In this document: piece by piece, positions 53,189 through 62,362 of the stretch
Layout of the letters: every line of letters starts with the position of its first letter
Numbering within the stretch: the stretch's first letter is position 1
Assembly: GCF_013410375.1 (NCBI RefSeq)
Contig: NZ_JACCFL010000001.1
Span: 4,154,001-4,218,000, forward strand
DNA: 64,000 bases
Direction of reading: 5' to 3'
From: Leifsonia shinshuensis
GTDB lineage: Bacteria > Actinomycetota > Actinomycetes > Actinomycetales > Microbacteriaceae
Translations under genes and position numbers: made by a program
The notes under the pieces: model-generated
Database searches by the model: none
What the model was told of the DNA's origin: nothing
The model's input: only the letters and a program-made list of their open reading frames with translations

Positions 53189-54970
53189 TCAGCGCGCAGC
53201 GTGCCGCGGCAGATCGCGCCAGATCGCCTGCTGAAGCTCTTCGTCGTGGAACAGGATCCGGACATCGCGTGTGTCGTTCTGGTCCGCGGCCCGTTCGACC
53301 GCTGCGCGCACGGCCGCGCTGCGACCGGAACTGAGCGCATCCGGATGGACGTACGACTGCCGAGCGACCGCCGGGGTGTTGCCGAGCATGTGGGCCGCCG
53401 CCGCGTAGGCGAGGGAGTCGGGCTTGCGACGACCGGTTGCTGCCGGCTCGAACTCCGCACCGCCGGCGACCGCGGCGGCGACGGCCGTCGCTCCCCAGGT
53501 CCGGAATGTCTTCGCCGTCGCGCCCGCGCCCACGAGCATGTGGATGTACGCGTTGACGGTCGCGCTGTCGATGTGGCGCAGTGCGCCCTCCTCTTCGATG
53601 ACGAAGAGCAGGCTGTCCGGCGGCCGGTCGACCTCCAACAGCTGCCGCACGAACTTCGCCGCGACCGGGTCGGCGAGCTGCAGGTGGAGGTTCAGGTGCT
53701 CTTTGCCGACGAAGTCGAAGGTGAGCGTCTCGCCCGCGACGGCGACGTCGCTGCGAGCGAGCGTGGTCAGGCCGTGCGTGTGGTTGTCGCGCGCGTACTC
53801 GGCGTTCCCGACCCGGAACAGGCCCCGGTCGAGGAGGCGCACCACGGTCGCGGCGACCCTGGTCGCGCTGTCGTGATCGGCGTCGCCGAGGTCGGCGGCG
53901 ACCGCCGCACGCAGCCGGGGAAGGTGGCGGGCGAAGTCGATCATGTGCGCGAACTTGTTCTCGGCGGCCTCCGCGACTGCCGCGTCCGAGTAGCGGTACT
54001 GGGTGCGATTCCGCGAATCCACACCGGTGGCCTGCACGCGACTGGTCGGATCCGCTGAGGCCCAGACCTCGACCCACGCGGGCGGGATCGCGAGGCTCCG
54101 CAGGCGCTCGAGCACCGCCGGATCCGTCACCGGCTCTCCGTCGTCGTCGATCCACCGGCCGCCGCCGACCCGGTGCAGCCCGGGCGGCCGGGGAAGCTTT
54201 CCGCGACGGACGGGGTGCGGGGTCGTCGCGATCCGATCGATCAGCGCCCGGTCGGGGTCATCGCGGTCTGCGCCCCATCGACCGGCTCCGACGGTTCTGG
54301 GGCGAAGGTCGGGGCGAGGGAACTGGACGTCGAAATCCACAGTCGGGTCCTCCTGTCTGACGGTGTCGACGATGCTGGGCGCGAAGCCGATCGGCGAATA
54401 GATCGCCTTTCCGCCTCGGACGTTCGCCTGGTACGTCGTCGTGCGGCCTCGGACATGGACATCGACCTCCGCAGGCGACTCTCCGTCGAAGAACGGGATG
54501 GCCCGCTGCGAGGCGGTTCCGGTCTCGTCGACGAACTCGGCGATGCGGAACCGGAGCGGCCCCTGGTCGAAACTGGCCCGCACCAGCAAATTCACGAACA
54601 GCTCAGCGTCGGTCGATTCGCTGAGGAGGCGGGCGAGCATGGCCACTTCTCGCTCGCCGGCGCCTGAGCTCGTCGCGTCGATGGCCGCAGCCCAGGTCCG
54701 CACTTTGCCCGCGAGGTCCGCGATCGCCTCCTCGTAGGAGTGCGGCGAGGTCCCTTCGAGCCCGAACGCTCCCCACTTCGCCCAGTAGAAGTCACGAGGG
54801 TCGTCGTGCCCGACCGGCACGGCGACCGGGAACGCGCTGCTCTTCACCGCCTCCCAGGCGCTCATCTCCTCCGCGCTTAAGAGCGTGCGCAGTTGACGGA
54901 CGGCATCGGCATCGTCGATGGTCGCGGCGGAAGCGAGGGTGGCCCGTTCGAAGAACGCCGCATCGTCCAC
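53189..54970 (-). CDS. Type IB DNA topoisomerase with long N-terminal extension
   Basis: A 593-residue protein. Residues about 265-593 are a bacterial/poxvirus-type topoisomerase IB: 'GLHRVGGGRWIDDDGEPVTD', 'SRNRTQYRYSDA', 'RLLDRGLFRVGNAEYARDN', 'KTFRTWGATAVAAAVAG' and the nucleophile Tyr540 in 'NTPAVARQSYVHP'. It relaxes supercoils through a 3'-phosphotyrosine link. The first 250 residues (helical, then beta-rich 'EVDVHVRGRTTTYQANVRGGKAI') are not part of known bacterial TopIB as I know it and are unrecognised. GTG 54970 has AGGAGG at 5 nt. Confidence 0.88.
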   Translation of the reverse strand: MDDAAFFERATLASAATIDDADAVRQLRTLLSAEEMSAWEAVKSSAFPVAVPVGHDDPRDFYWAKWGAFGLEGTSPHSYEEAIADLAGKVRTWAAAIDATSSGAGEREVAMLARLLSESTDAELFVNLLVRASFDQGPLRFRIAEFVDETGTASQRAIPFFDGESPAEVDVHVRGRTTTYQANVRGGKAIYSPIGFAPSIVDTVRQEDPTVDFDVQFPRPDLRPRTVGAGRWGADRDDPDRALIDRIATTPHPVRRGKLPRPPGLHRVGGGRWIDDDGEPVTDPAVLERLRSLAIPPAWVEVWASADPTSRVQATGVDSRNRTQYRYSDAAVAEAAENKFAHMIDFARHLPRLRAAVAADLGDADHDSATRVAATVVRLLDRGLFRVGNAEYARDNHTHGLTTLARSDVAVAGETLTFDFVGKEHLNLHLQLADPVAAKFVRQLLEVDRPPDSLLFVIEEEGALRHIDSATVNAYIHMLVGAGATAKTFRTWGATAVAAAVAGGAEFEPAATGRRKPDSLAYAAAAHMLGNTPAVARQSYVHPDALSSGRSAAVRAAVERAADQNDTRDVRILFHDEELQQAIWRDLPRHAAR

Positions 54971-55016
54971 GTTCGCCTCCTGTCCGACCGACGCTCCTCG
55001 TGTGTGCGGCGCCGGC

Positions 55017-55790
55017 TCAGGGGAACACGGTGGGCACGAGGCCGCCATCAGCACCGAGCGCCCTGCCCGTCGTCGCCGAGGACAGGTCCGAGGCGAGGTA
55101 GGCGACCAGGTTCGCGACTTCCTCCGGCCTGATCACCCGGTGGAGCAGCGAGCCGGCCGCCCGCCCCTCCTCGACGAAGCGGGCTTCCTGCTCCTCCCGG
55201 CTCAGTCCCGGGTAAATGTCGTCCCACATCGCCAGGACACCCTCGCTCATGGTGGGGCCGGCCAGGACGCTGTTGACGGTCACGCCGGTTCCGGCGAGCT
55301 CCTGCGCCATGCCGCGCGAGACCGCCAACTGGGCTGTCTTGGTCATCCCGTAGTGGACCATGCTCGTCGGCGGCTGGATGCCCGCCTCGCTGCTGATGAA
55401 GATGACCCGCCCCCTGCCGCGGCCCGCCATGCGCGGCGCGTAGTGGCGGGCGAGCCGGATGCCGGAGAGCACGTTGATCTCGAACACCTCCCGCCACCCG
55501 TCGTCGCTGATCTCGAAGACCGGCTCGGCGACGAAGACGCCGGCGTTGTTGACGAGGATGTCCACGTCCGGGAGCGCGTCGGTGATCCGGCGAGCGCCCT
55601 CCGCCGTCGCCACATCCCCGGCCACGCCGTTCACCCCGAGTCGAGCGGCCACTTCCGCGACCCGGTCGGCGTCGCGGCCGTTGATCGTCACCGACGCACC
55701 GCTGGCGGCGAGCGAGGCCGCGATCGCCAGGCCGATCCCCGCCGTCGAGCCGGTGACCAAGGCGGCCTTGCCGGTCAGGTCGATGTTCAT
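55017..55790 (-). CDS. Short-chain dehydrogenase/reductase
   Basis: A 257-residue classical SDR: cofactor motif 'TGSTAGIG' (about 14-21), 'NNAG', catalytic Ser-Tyr-Lys in 'SSEAGIQPPTSMVHYGMTK', and 'GPTMSEG'. The Arg after 'NG' ('TINGRDADRV') suggests NADP preference. It lies 46 bp upstream of the topoisomerase gene on the same strand, so they may share a transcript, though the functions do not connect. Substrate unknown. Confidence 0.9.
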   Translation of the reverse strand: MNIDLTGKAALVTGSTAGIGLAIAASLAASGASVTINGRDADRVAEVAARLGVNGVAGDVATAEGARRITDALPDVDILVNNAGVFVAEPVFEISDDGWREVFEINVLSGIRLARHYAPRMAGRGRGRVIFISSEAGIQPPTSMVHYGMTKTAQLAVSRGMAQELAGTGVTVNSVLAGPTMSEGVLAMWDDIYPGLSREEQEARFVEEGRAAGSLLHRVIRPEEVANLVAYLASDLSSATTGRALGADGGLVPTVFP

Positions 55791-56140
55791 CGCGTCGTCA
55801 GCTTCCCTGGCCGGAACTCACCGGGGAATCGCGCAGAGGGTCGAGTGGATGACATTGTTCCTCCCGATGTCGATGGAGAGAGAAGGCGCGTGCGCGCGGG
55901 GGTTTTCTCATCGCCGTGCACGCAACACACTGGCACGCTGCTCGGAGCGTGACGAGAGTCGAAATTCCCGGGACGTGATGCTCGGGTGGCAGGCCCCCCG
56001 CTCACCTGCCACCCAGCGTCGCCGTCCCCCCGGTGCGACGCACGTTGTCACGCTAATGGGGATGGGACGGGTGACGGAATGTAGCGAAAGTAACATCCCG
56101 GTTGGCGGGAGCCCGGCACCCGAACAGCCATCATTGTCCT
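55791..56140. other. Gene-free divergent region between SDR and histidine kinase
   Basis: This 350-bp gap contains no convincing ORF. It holds the inverted repeat CACGCT-N6-AGCGTG (55934-55939 and 55946-55951), a candidate regulator site, and a strong hairpin listed separately. TAACAT (56091-56096) is a possible -10 for the kinase gene. The AT content is only slightly above the neighbours. Confidence 0.5.
55984..56014. terminator. Strong hairpin in the SDR/histidine-kinase gap
   Basis: GGGTGGCAGG (55984-55993) pairs perfectly with CCTGCCACCC (56005-56014) around an 11-nt loop. It lies between two divergent starts, where a terminator is not expected, so it may end a small unannotated RNA or act in a 5' leader. 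There is no U-tract. Confidence 0.5.
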
Positions 56141-57172
56141 GTGGCCCCCGGAATCCCCGCGTCTGTGGAGGATGCCGCCTGCCTCGAGTCCCGGATCACC
56201 ACCGAACTCGTTCGCAGGCTGACCGCGCACGGGAATGCTCTCGCGTCCGACCCGCTGGTCACCCGACAGGTCGCCGCGCAAGTGCACCGGATCCTGCGAA
56301 GCACGTTCGAACGGCTCGGCGTCTCCATCGAGGAAGCGCCCCCTCCAGCACGGTCCTCCGGCGTGGGGAGGACACGAGCGGCCCAGAACATCCATCCGAG
56401 CGACAGTCTCGCCGCGGCGACCCTCCTGTTCGACATCGCGCTGACCGAACTCGCGTCCGACCACGATGACGCGGCGGCGGTCGCCCGCGCCCTCAACGCG
56501 GCGATCATGGACGAGGTCGTCCCGGCTTCGCTCGGCTACGTCGACGCACTGCTCGAACGCCTGGCCGTCGCGCACACCGAGGAACGCCTCGGCATCTCGC
56601 GCGAACTCCACGACCGGGTCGCGCACGGCATCGCCGCGGGAATCCAACGCGTCCGGCTCGCTCGCCAACCGACGGACGCGGCTGCCGGGCAGCTCGCCGA
56701 AGCGCTCGGCCTGCTGGAGTCGGCTCTGGAGGAGACGCGCTCCGTGGCTCTCGACCTCCGCCACTCGGTCGGCGAGAAGCTCCTCGACGAGGCCATCCTC
56801 GACTACGTCGCCGACCTCGGCACGGAACCGCCGCGCGTCGACGCTTCGAGCGAGGGGACCCCGCGGACCCTCCCCACAGGCGTCCAGGAGGAGGCGTTCA
56901 TCATCGTTCGGGAAGCCATCCACAACGCTCGCCGCCACTCCCACGGCGAGCGCATCATCGTCGTCTCGAAGTGGGGAGCCGAGGACCTGCGGATCAGCGT
57001 GGCCGACGACGGAGTCGGTTTCGGCCGGGACACGATCCGCCCGGGCGCCCTCGGCCTCATCGCGGCGCAGGAACGCGCCGAGCTCATCGGCGCCGATCTC
57101 GCGATCGACTCCCGGGCGGGCGCCGGGACCACCGTGACGTTGACGATCGCTCTCCGGGCGGTGTCCGGATGA
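56141..57172 (+). CDS. NarL-type sensor histidine kinase
   Basis: A 343-residue soluble kinase of the HisKA_3 family. 'EERLGISRELHDRVAHGIAAG' contains the phosphorylated His157, and 'FIIVREAIHNARRHSHGERI', 'SVADDGVGFG' and 'LGLIAAQERAELIGADLAID' form the HATPase N and G boxes. The N-terminal 135 residues have no membrane helix or recognised sensor domain, so the signal is probably cytosolic. The start is uncertain: GTG 56141 is used; TTG 56102 and GTG 56165 are possible and none has a clear ribosome-binding site. It overlaps the response-regulator gene by 4 bp. Confidence 0.87.
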   Translation: MAPGIPASVEDAACLESRITTELVRRLTAHGNALASDPLVTRQVAAQVHRILRSTFERLGVSIEEAPPPARSSGVGRTRAAQNIHPSDSLAAATLLFDIALTELASDHDDAAAVARALNAAIMDEVVPASLGYVDALLERLAVAHTEERLGISRELHDRVAHGIAAGIQRVRLARQPTDAAAGQLAEALGLLESALEETRSVALDLRHSVGEKLLDEAILDYVADLGTEPPRVDASSEGTPRTLPTGVQEEAFIIVREAIHNARRHSHGERIIVVSKWGAEDLRISVADDGVGFGRDTIRPGALGLIAAQERAELIGADLAIDSRAGAGTTVTLTIALRAVSG

Positions 57173-57771
57173 CCCGGACGGTGGTGCTCGCCGATGACCA
57201 CGCGCTCTTCCGCCAGGGGGTGCGCGCCCTCATCGAGCGCGACTTCGACGTCGTCGGCGAGGCGAGCGACGGGAATACCGCGATCCGGCTCGTGGAGGAG
57301 ACCACCCCCGACGTCCTGCTGCTGGATGTCGAGATGCCGGGTCCGCCGACGGAGCAGACCATCCGCACGGTTCGACGGCGATCGCCGCGAACGGCGGTCG
57401 TCATCCTGACCATGCACACGGACGCGGTCCTCCAGCGCCAGCTCACCCGAGCAGGCGCATCGGCCTTCGCCAACAAGAGCATCAGCGAGACCGCGCTCCG
57501 CCAGCTGATCGCCGCAGCGCAACCCCTTGCGGCCACTCCACCCGACGACACCTCGCAGAGGAACCAGCCGGACGGCGTCCTCACCGAGCGAGAGCTCGAG
57601 GTGATCCGGATGATCGCGCAGGCCTACACCAACCGCGAGATCAGCACGCGCCTCAACATCACCGAAGGCACCGTCAAGAGGCACACGACCAACATCTACG
57701 CCAAGCTCGGCGCCACCTCGCGCATCGACGCCGTGCGCAAGGTCGTCCGCCTCAACCTGCTCGAGACCTGA
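57169..57771 (+). CDS. NarL/LuxR-type response regulator
   Basis: A 200-residue response regulator: receiver domain with Asp9/Asp10 and phosphoacceptor Asp53 ('LLLDVEMPG'), Thr in 'ILTMHTD', 'ANKSI' Lys, then a LuxR HTH ('LTERELEVIRMIAQAYTNREISTRLNITEGTVKRHTTNIYAKLGATSR'). ATGA overlap with the kinase. Targets are unknown; the CACGCT-N6-AGCGTG repeat upstream of the kinase could be an autoregulatory site. Confidence 0.93.
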   Translation: MTRTVVLADDHALFRQGVRALIERDFDVVGEASDGNTAIRLVEETTPDVLLLDVEMPGPPTEQTIRTVRRRSPRTAVVILTMHTDAVLQRQLTRAGASAFANKSISETALRQLIAAAQPLAATPPDDTSQRNQPDGVLTERELEVIRMIAQAYTNREISTRLNITEGTVKRHTTNIYAKLGATSRIDAVRKVVRLNLLET

Positions 57772-57784
57772 AAGGCCTCACGAG

Positions 57785-58078
57785 TCAGAGCGAGACGCCG
57801 TCCCTGAACCGCGTCAGTACCGGCGGCCCGGCCAAATACTCGCCCAGCCCCGAAGCGCCGGGTCCCGCCCGCCAGGCGCGGTAGGCGTCGTCGTGCTCGA
57901 GCGATGTCCAGTGCTCGATCGCGACCACGTGGGCAGGGTCGGAGACGTCCGTGACGATCTGCACGCCGAGACAACCCTCGAACGCGCGCGTGTCCGCGAG
58001 GATGTCGAGAAGGGCGCGCGGGCCGTCTTCGAGATGGTCGGCCGCGAAACGCAGGTCCAGGAGGGAGGTGATCGTCAT
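57785..58078 (-). CDS. Antibiotic-biosynthesis-monooxygenase-like (ABM) protein
   Basis: A 97-residue single-domain protein of the dimeric alpha/beta barrel ABM type: 'DLRFAADHLEDGPRALLDIL', 'FEGCLGVQIVTDVSDPAHVVAIEHWTSLEHDDAYRAW'. Members include quinol monooxygenases, heme-degrading enzymes and many of unknown role; no heme-ligand pattern is evident. AGGAGGGAGGTG precedes ATG 58078. It is convergent with the response regulator (13-bp gap) and diverges from the NCS1 permease. Confidence 0.8.
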   Translation of the reverse strand: MTITSLLDLRFAADHLEDGPRALLDILADTRAFEGCLGVQIVTDVSDPAHVVAIEHWTSLEHDDAYRAWRAGPGASGLGEYLAGPPVLTRFRDGVSL

Positions 58079-58265
58079 GCCCGCGACGCTAGCACCCGGT
58101 GACGCTGCGGGATCCGGGGCTACCGAGTGGACAGGCGGGTCCACCCAGTGCCTGTGCGATGTGCACAGATCGGCGGCCGATTCAGGCGATCCGCACATTC
58201 CGTCGGCTTCGTCGGATGCCTACGGTTGTCGCAACCGTTCCCTCCCCCGTCAGAAGGACACCCTC

Positions 58266-59633
58266 ATGGCACGTACAGCACATGCCGACGACTTCGCCCT
58301 CTCCCGCGTTACCCCCGACGCCCGCAAGCCGTGGTTCGGGATCGCGGTGCAGCGCTTCGGCCAGGTCTCGGCCCTCTCGCAGTTCCTGCTCGGGGCCACC
58401 CTGGGCTACAGCATGACCTTCGGACAGGCCGCGCTCGCGCTGCTGCTCGGCTCCATCATCCTCGAGGTCATCATGTGCATCGTCGGGATCATCGGGCAGA
58501 AGGAGGGCCTCAACACCGCCCTGCTCGCCCGCTGGACCGGCTTCGGCGAGATCGGAGCGTCCCTCGTTGGCCTGGCGATCGGCATCAGCCTCATCGGCTG
58601 GTTCGGCATCCAGTCGGCCATCTCGGCCCAGTCGCTCGACGCCCTCATGCCCGGGGTCCTGCCGATCTGGGCGTGGAGCGTGATCTTCGGCCTCGCCGTC
58701 ACGGCCGTGGTCGCCTACGGCTTCGTCGGGATGCAGTGGCTGGCGAACATCACCGTGCCGCTCTTCCTCATCCTGGTCGGCTGGTCGGTGATCACCGAGC
58801 TCAGCAAGCACTCCCTCGGCGACCTGCTCACCTCCCCGGCTCCCGGCCCGACCATGACCGTCTGGCAGGGCACCGGCATCGTCGCGGGCGGCCTCATCGT
58901 CGGCGCGATCATCACCGCCGACATGACCCGGTTCAACCGGAGCCGCGCGGACGTCGTGAAGCAGACCGTGGTCGGAGTGAGCCTCGGCGAGTTCGTGATC
59001 GGGCTGGCCGGCGTGCTCCTCGCCCACGCAGCCGCGACCGGCGACATCGTGGCGATCGTGACCTCCTCGATCGGCTTCATCGGGCTCATCATCGTCATCA
59101 CCGGAACGCTGAAGATCAACGACTGGAACCTGTACTCCTCCACGCTGGGCCTCGTGAACTTCATCTCGACGGCGTTCTCCAAGAACCTGCACCGCGTGAC
59201 CACCACCATCGTGCTCGGCGTGGTCGGCACGATCCTCGCAGCAGCCGGCATCCTGGGGGCGTTCACCAGCTTCCTCATCGTCCTCGGTGTCGCCTTCCCG
59301 CCCATCGCGGGCATCATGGTCGCCGAGTACTTCTTCGTCCGGAAGTGGCGGGGCGACCTCGACGCGACGCGGAGCTCCGGCCGGCTGCCCGAGTTCGCGC
59401 CGCGGATCGTCCCGGCGACCCTCGTCATCTGGCTCGTCTCCTCCCTCGTCGGCTACTTCGTCACCTGGGGCATCCCCGCGATCTGGTCGCTGCTCCTCTC
59501 GATCGTGCTCTACACGGTCGCCGGGAAGCTCGGCTTGGTGCGGGGCGTCGGTCGCGCCACCACCAAGCAGGCCGATCCGGCGGACTCCGAGCCGGCGGCG
59601 CCGGCCGGACCGGAGGCGGTCGCCACGAACTGA
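58266..59633 (+). CDS. NCS1-family nucleobase/hydantoin permease (CodB-like)
   Basis: A 455-residue transporter with about 12 helices. 'FLLGATLGYSMTFGQAALALLLGS', 'GWFGIQSAISAQSL', 'ITADMTRFNRSRADVV' and 'INDWNLYSSTLGL' are NCS1/CodB features. Family substrates are cytosine, allantoin, hydantoins, uracil and related ring amides. AGAAGGA lies upstream of ATG 58266. It heads a rightward operon followed by a hydantoinase-A-type protein and three DUF917 proteins, so a hydantoin- or pyrimidine-like ring compound is the probable cargo. Confidence 0.9.
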   Translation: MARTAHADDFALSRVTPDARKPWFGIAVQRFGQVSALSQFLLGATLGYSMTFGQAALALLLGSIILEVIMCIVGIIGQKEGLNTALLARWTGFGEIGASLVGLAIGISLIGWFGIQSAISAQSLDALMPGVLPIWAWSVIFGLAVTAVVAYGFVGMQWLANITVPLFLILVGWSVITELSKHSLGDLLTSPAPGPTMTVWQGTGIVAGGLIVGAIITADMTRFNRSRADVVKQTVVGVSLGEFVIGLAGVLLAHAAATGDIVAIVTSSIGFIGLIIVITGTLKINDWNLYSSTLGLVNFISTAFSKNLHRVTTTIVLGVVGTILAAAGILGAFTSFLIVLGVAFPPIAGIMVAEYFFVRKWRGDLDATRSSGRLPEFAPRIVPATLVIWLVSSLVGYFVTWGIPAIWSLLLSIVLYTVAGKLGLVRGVGRATTKQADPADSEPAAPAGPEAVATN

Positions 59634-59711
59634 GCGGCGCACCCGCGCACCATCGATCCACCAGCCGCGTGCGCCGTCCACGCGCACGCGGCACAGCAGA
59701 AAGCGGAACCT

Positions 59712-61265
59712 ATGCACATCGGCATCGACGTCGGAGGGACCAACACCGACGCAGTGCTCATGGACGGCCGGACCACCCTCGCCGGCGTCAAGAACTCGAC
59801 CAGCCCGGACGTGACGAGCGGCATCGTCAGCGCCATCGAGGCGCTGCGCGAGGCGCGCGGCTTCGACGGCGCGGACATCGATGCGGTGATGATCGGCACG
59901 ACCCATTTCATCAACGCGCTCGTGCAGGCCAAGCGGCTCGCGCCCACCGCCGCGCTGCGGCTGGGCCTCCCCGCGACCAAGGCACTCCCGCCGCTGGTGG
60001 ACTGGCCGGAGACGCTGATCGAGGCGATCGGCGGCCGCGGCTACCTCGCGCACGGCGGCTACGAGTTCGACGGGCGGCCCATCTCGGCCCTCGACGTCGC
60101 CGAGCTGAAGGGCATCGCGGCCGACATGGCCGCGCACGGCGTCCGGTCGGTCGCCATCTCGTCCGTGTTCTCGCCGGTGAACCACGATGTGGAGACGCAG
60201 GCCGCCGCGGTCCTCGCCGCGGAGCTCGGGGACGATGTCGCCATCTCGCTGTCGCACGAGATCGGGCGGATCGGCCTGCTGGAGCGCGAGAACGCGACCA
60301 TTATCAACGCGGCGCTGCGGGAGCTGGCCTCCGAGATCGTCGACGGCCTGACGGCCGCCGTCCGCGCTCAGGGCATCGAAGCGCCGATCTTCCTCAGCCA
60401 GAACGACGGGACGCTGATGGACGAGGACTACGTGCGCCTCTACCCGGTCGCGACGTTCGCCTCCGGCCCCACCAACTCGATGCGGGGCGCTGCCCTCACC
60501 AGCGGTCTCGAGACCTGCGCGGTGGTCGACATCGGAGGGACGACGGCCGACATCGGACTGCTCATCAACGGCTTCCCGCGCGAGACGGCCAACGAGGTGA
60601 AGGTCGCCGGGGTCCGCACCAACTTCCGCATGCCGGACGTGCTCTCCATCGGCATCGGCGGCGGCTCCATCGTCGACACCGAGACCGCGGAGGTCGGCCC
60701 GGAGTCCGTCGGCTACCGGCTCACCACCGAGGCGCTCGTCTTCGGCGGCTCGACGCTCACGGCGACAGACATCGCCGTCGCCGCCGGCCGCGCCACGGTC
60801 GGCGACCCGTCGAAGGTCGCGCACCTCGACCCCGCCTTCGTGCAGCGCGTCCTCGCCCGCATCGCCGAGCGCGTCGCGGAGGCCGTCGACCGGATGCGCA
60901 CTTCGCCCGACCCCATCCCGGTGGTCGCCGTCGGCGGCGGCTCCATCCTGCTGCCGGACGAACTGCCGATCTTCGGCGCCGTGCACCGGCCGGAGAACTA
61001 CGCCGTCGCCAACGCGATCGGCGCATCCATCGCGCAGGTCGGGGGCGAGATCGACAAGGTGTACGCCGTCGAGCCCGGCCGGCGCCAGGAAGCCATCGCC
61101 GCCGTTCGGGCGGAGGCGGTGGACAAGGCGATCGCCGCCGGCGCCTCCCCCGCGTCGGTGGCGATCGTCGACTTCGACGAGGTGCCGATCCCGTACCTGC
61201 CCGGCAACGCCACGCGCATCCGCGTCAAGGCGGTCGGCGACCTGTCGATGGGGGTGCGGGTATGA
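59712..61265 (+). CDS. Hydantoinase/oxoprolinase A-type protein
   Basis: A 517-residue member of the HyuA/oxoprolinase N-terminal family, related to ASKHA ATPases. 'IGIDVGGTNTDAVLMDG' at the N-terminus, 'GTTHFINALVQ', 'CAVVDIGGTTADIGLL' and 'SIGIGGGSIVD' are the phosphate-binding and family motifs. Such proteins use ATP to open hydantoin or oxoproline rings, usually with a HyuB partner. No HyuB is here; the next gene overlaps it by 4 bp (ATGA) and encodes DUF917, which often takes that place. It is about 78 bp downstream of the NCS1 permease. Confidence 0.9.
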   Translation: MHIGIDVGGTNTDAVLMDGRTTLAGVKNSTSPDVTSGIVSAIEALREARGFDGADIDAVMIGTTHFINALVQAKRLAPTAALRLGLPATKALPPLVDWPETLIEAIGGRGYLAHGGYEFDGRPISALDVAELKGIAADMAAHGVRSVAISSVFSPVNHDVETQAAAVLAAELGDDVAISLSHEIGRIGLLERENATIINAALRELASEIVDGLTAAVRAQGIEAPIFLSQNDGTLMDEDYVRLYPVATFASGPTNSMRGAALTSGLETCAVVDIGGTTADIGLLINGFPRETANEVKVAGVRTNFRMPDVLSIGIGGGSIVDTETAEVGPESVGYRLTTEALVFGGSTLTATDIAVAAGRATVGDPSKVAHLDPAFVQRVLARIAERVAEAVDRMRTSPDPIPVVAVGGGSILLPDELPIFGAVHRPENYAVANAIGASIAQVGGEIDKVYAVEPGRRQEAIAAVRAEAVDKAIAAGASPASVAIVDFDEVPIPYLPGNATRIRVKAVGDLSMGVRV

Positions 61266-62362
61266 GCTGGACTCTGACCGCGGACGCCATCGGCGATCTC
61301 GCGCGCGGCGCGGCGGTGCTCGGCACCGGCGGCGGCGGCGACCCGTACATCGGCTCGCTGCTGGCCCGGCAGGCGCTCGCCGAGCACGGGCCGGTCACCG
61401 TCGTTGGTCTGGACGAGGTGCCCGACGACGCGCTCGTGCTCACCGTCGCGATGATGGGCGCGCCGACCGTCATGGTGGAGAAGCTCCCCAGCCTCGACGA
61501 GGTGGTGGCGCCCGTCCATGCCCTCGGAACGTATCTCGGGCGGCCGGTGACCCACGTCGCGTGCGCCGAGATCGGCGGCGTCAACTCCACCATCCCGGTC
61601 GCCGCTGCGGCCGCGCTCGGACTCCCGCTGCTGGACGCCGACGGCATGGGACGCGCATTCCCGGAGCTGCAGATGGTGCTGCCGACGCTGTACGGCGTGA
61701 CGGCGTCGCCGCTCGCCTTCAGCGACGAGAAGGGCAATGTCGGCGTGCTCCAGACCGTCGACAACCACTGGACGGAGCGGATCGCCCGCGTGGCCTGCGT
61801 CGAGATGGGCTGCTCGGTCATGATCTCCGGCTTCCCGATGAGCGGTGCGGTCGCGCGGGACGCGCTCGTCGGCGGCTCGCTCTCGCACAGCCTCGCGATC
61901 GGCTCCGGGATCGCCGAGGCGCGGCTCGCGAAGACCGACCCGGTCGCCGCGACCGTCGAACGGCTCGCCGGCCGGGAGTTCTTCTCCGGCAAGGTGGTCG
62001 ACGTGGAGCGCGCGACGACGACCGGGTTCGCCCGCGGGCGCGCGCGCATCGAGGCCGCCGGCGATGTGGCCGCGCTGGAGCTGTCGTTCCAGAACGAGCA
62101 CCTGATCGCCCAGTCGGGCGATGTCACCTTCGCGACGACGCCCGACCTCATCATCGTGCTCGATGCGGAGAGCGGCGAGCCGATCACGACAGAGGGCCTG
62201 CGCTACGGTCAGCGCGTCCGGGTGGTGGCCGCGCCGAGCGATCCGCGCTGGCACACGGCGGAAGCGCTCGCGATGGTGGGTCCCGCGTACTTCGGCTACG
62301 ACCTCCCCTCGCACCGTTTCGACGGCACGCCGGAGCGGCAGCTGGTGGAGGCCGGAGCATGA
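61262..62362 (+). CDS. DUF917 / S-methyl-thiohydantoin desulfurase family protein (copy 1)
   Basis: A 366-residue protein. 'AAVLGTGGGGDPYIGSLLAR', 'EIGGVNSTIPVAAAAALGLPLLDADGMGRAFPEL' and 'ESGEPITTEGLRYGQRVRVV' are DUF917 blocks. As I recall, this family was renamed after an enzyme that removes the sulfur substituent from S-methyl-thiohydantoins, giving hydantoins (knowledge, not checked). It overlaps the HyuA-type gene by 4 bp and the second copy by 4 bp, so the three proteins are made together and may form one complex. Confidence 0.88.
   Translation: MSWTLTADAIGDLARGAAVLGTGGGGDPYIGSLLARQALAEHGPVTVVGLDEVPDDALVLTVAMMGAPTVMVEKLPSLDEVVAPVHALGTYLGRPVTHVACAEIGGVNSTIPVAAAAALGLPLLDADGMGRAFPELQMVLPTLYGVTASPLAFSDEKGNVGVLQTVDNHWTERIARVACVEMGCSVMISGFPMSGAVARDALVGGSLSHSLAIGSGIAEARLAKTDPVAATVERLAGREFFSGKVVDVERATTTGFARGRARIEAAGDVAALELSFQNEHLIAQSGDVTFATTPDLIIVLDAESGEPITTEGLRYGQRVRVVAAPSDPRWHTAEALAMVGPAYFGYDLPSHRFDGTPERQLVEAGA

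Noticed and set aside
57785..58078. Antibiotic biosynthesis cluster
   Set aside because: The ABM-like fold is generic and no biosynthetic gene is nearby.
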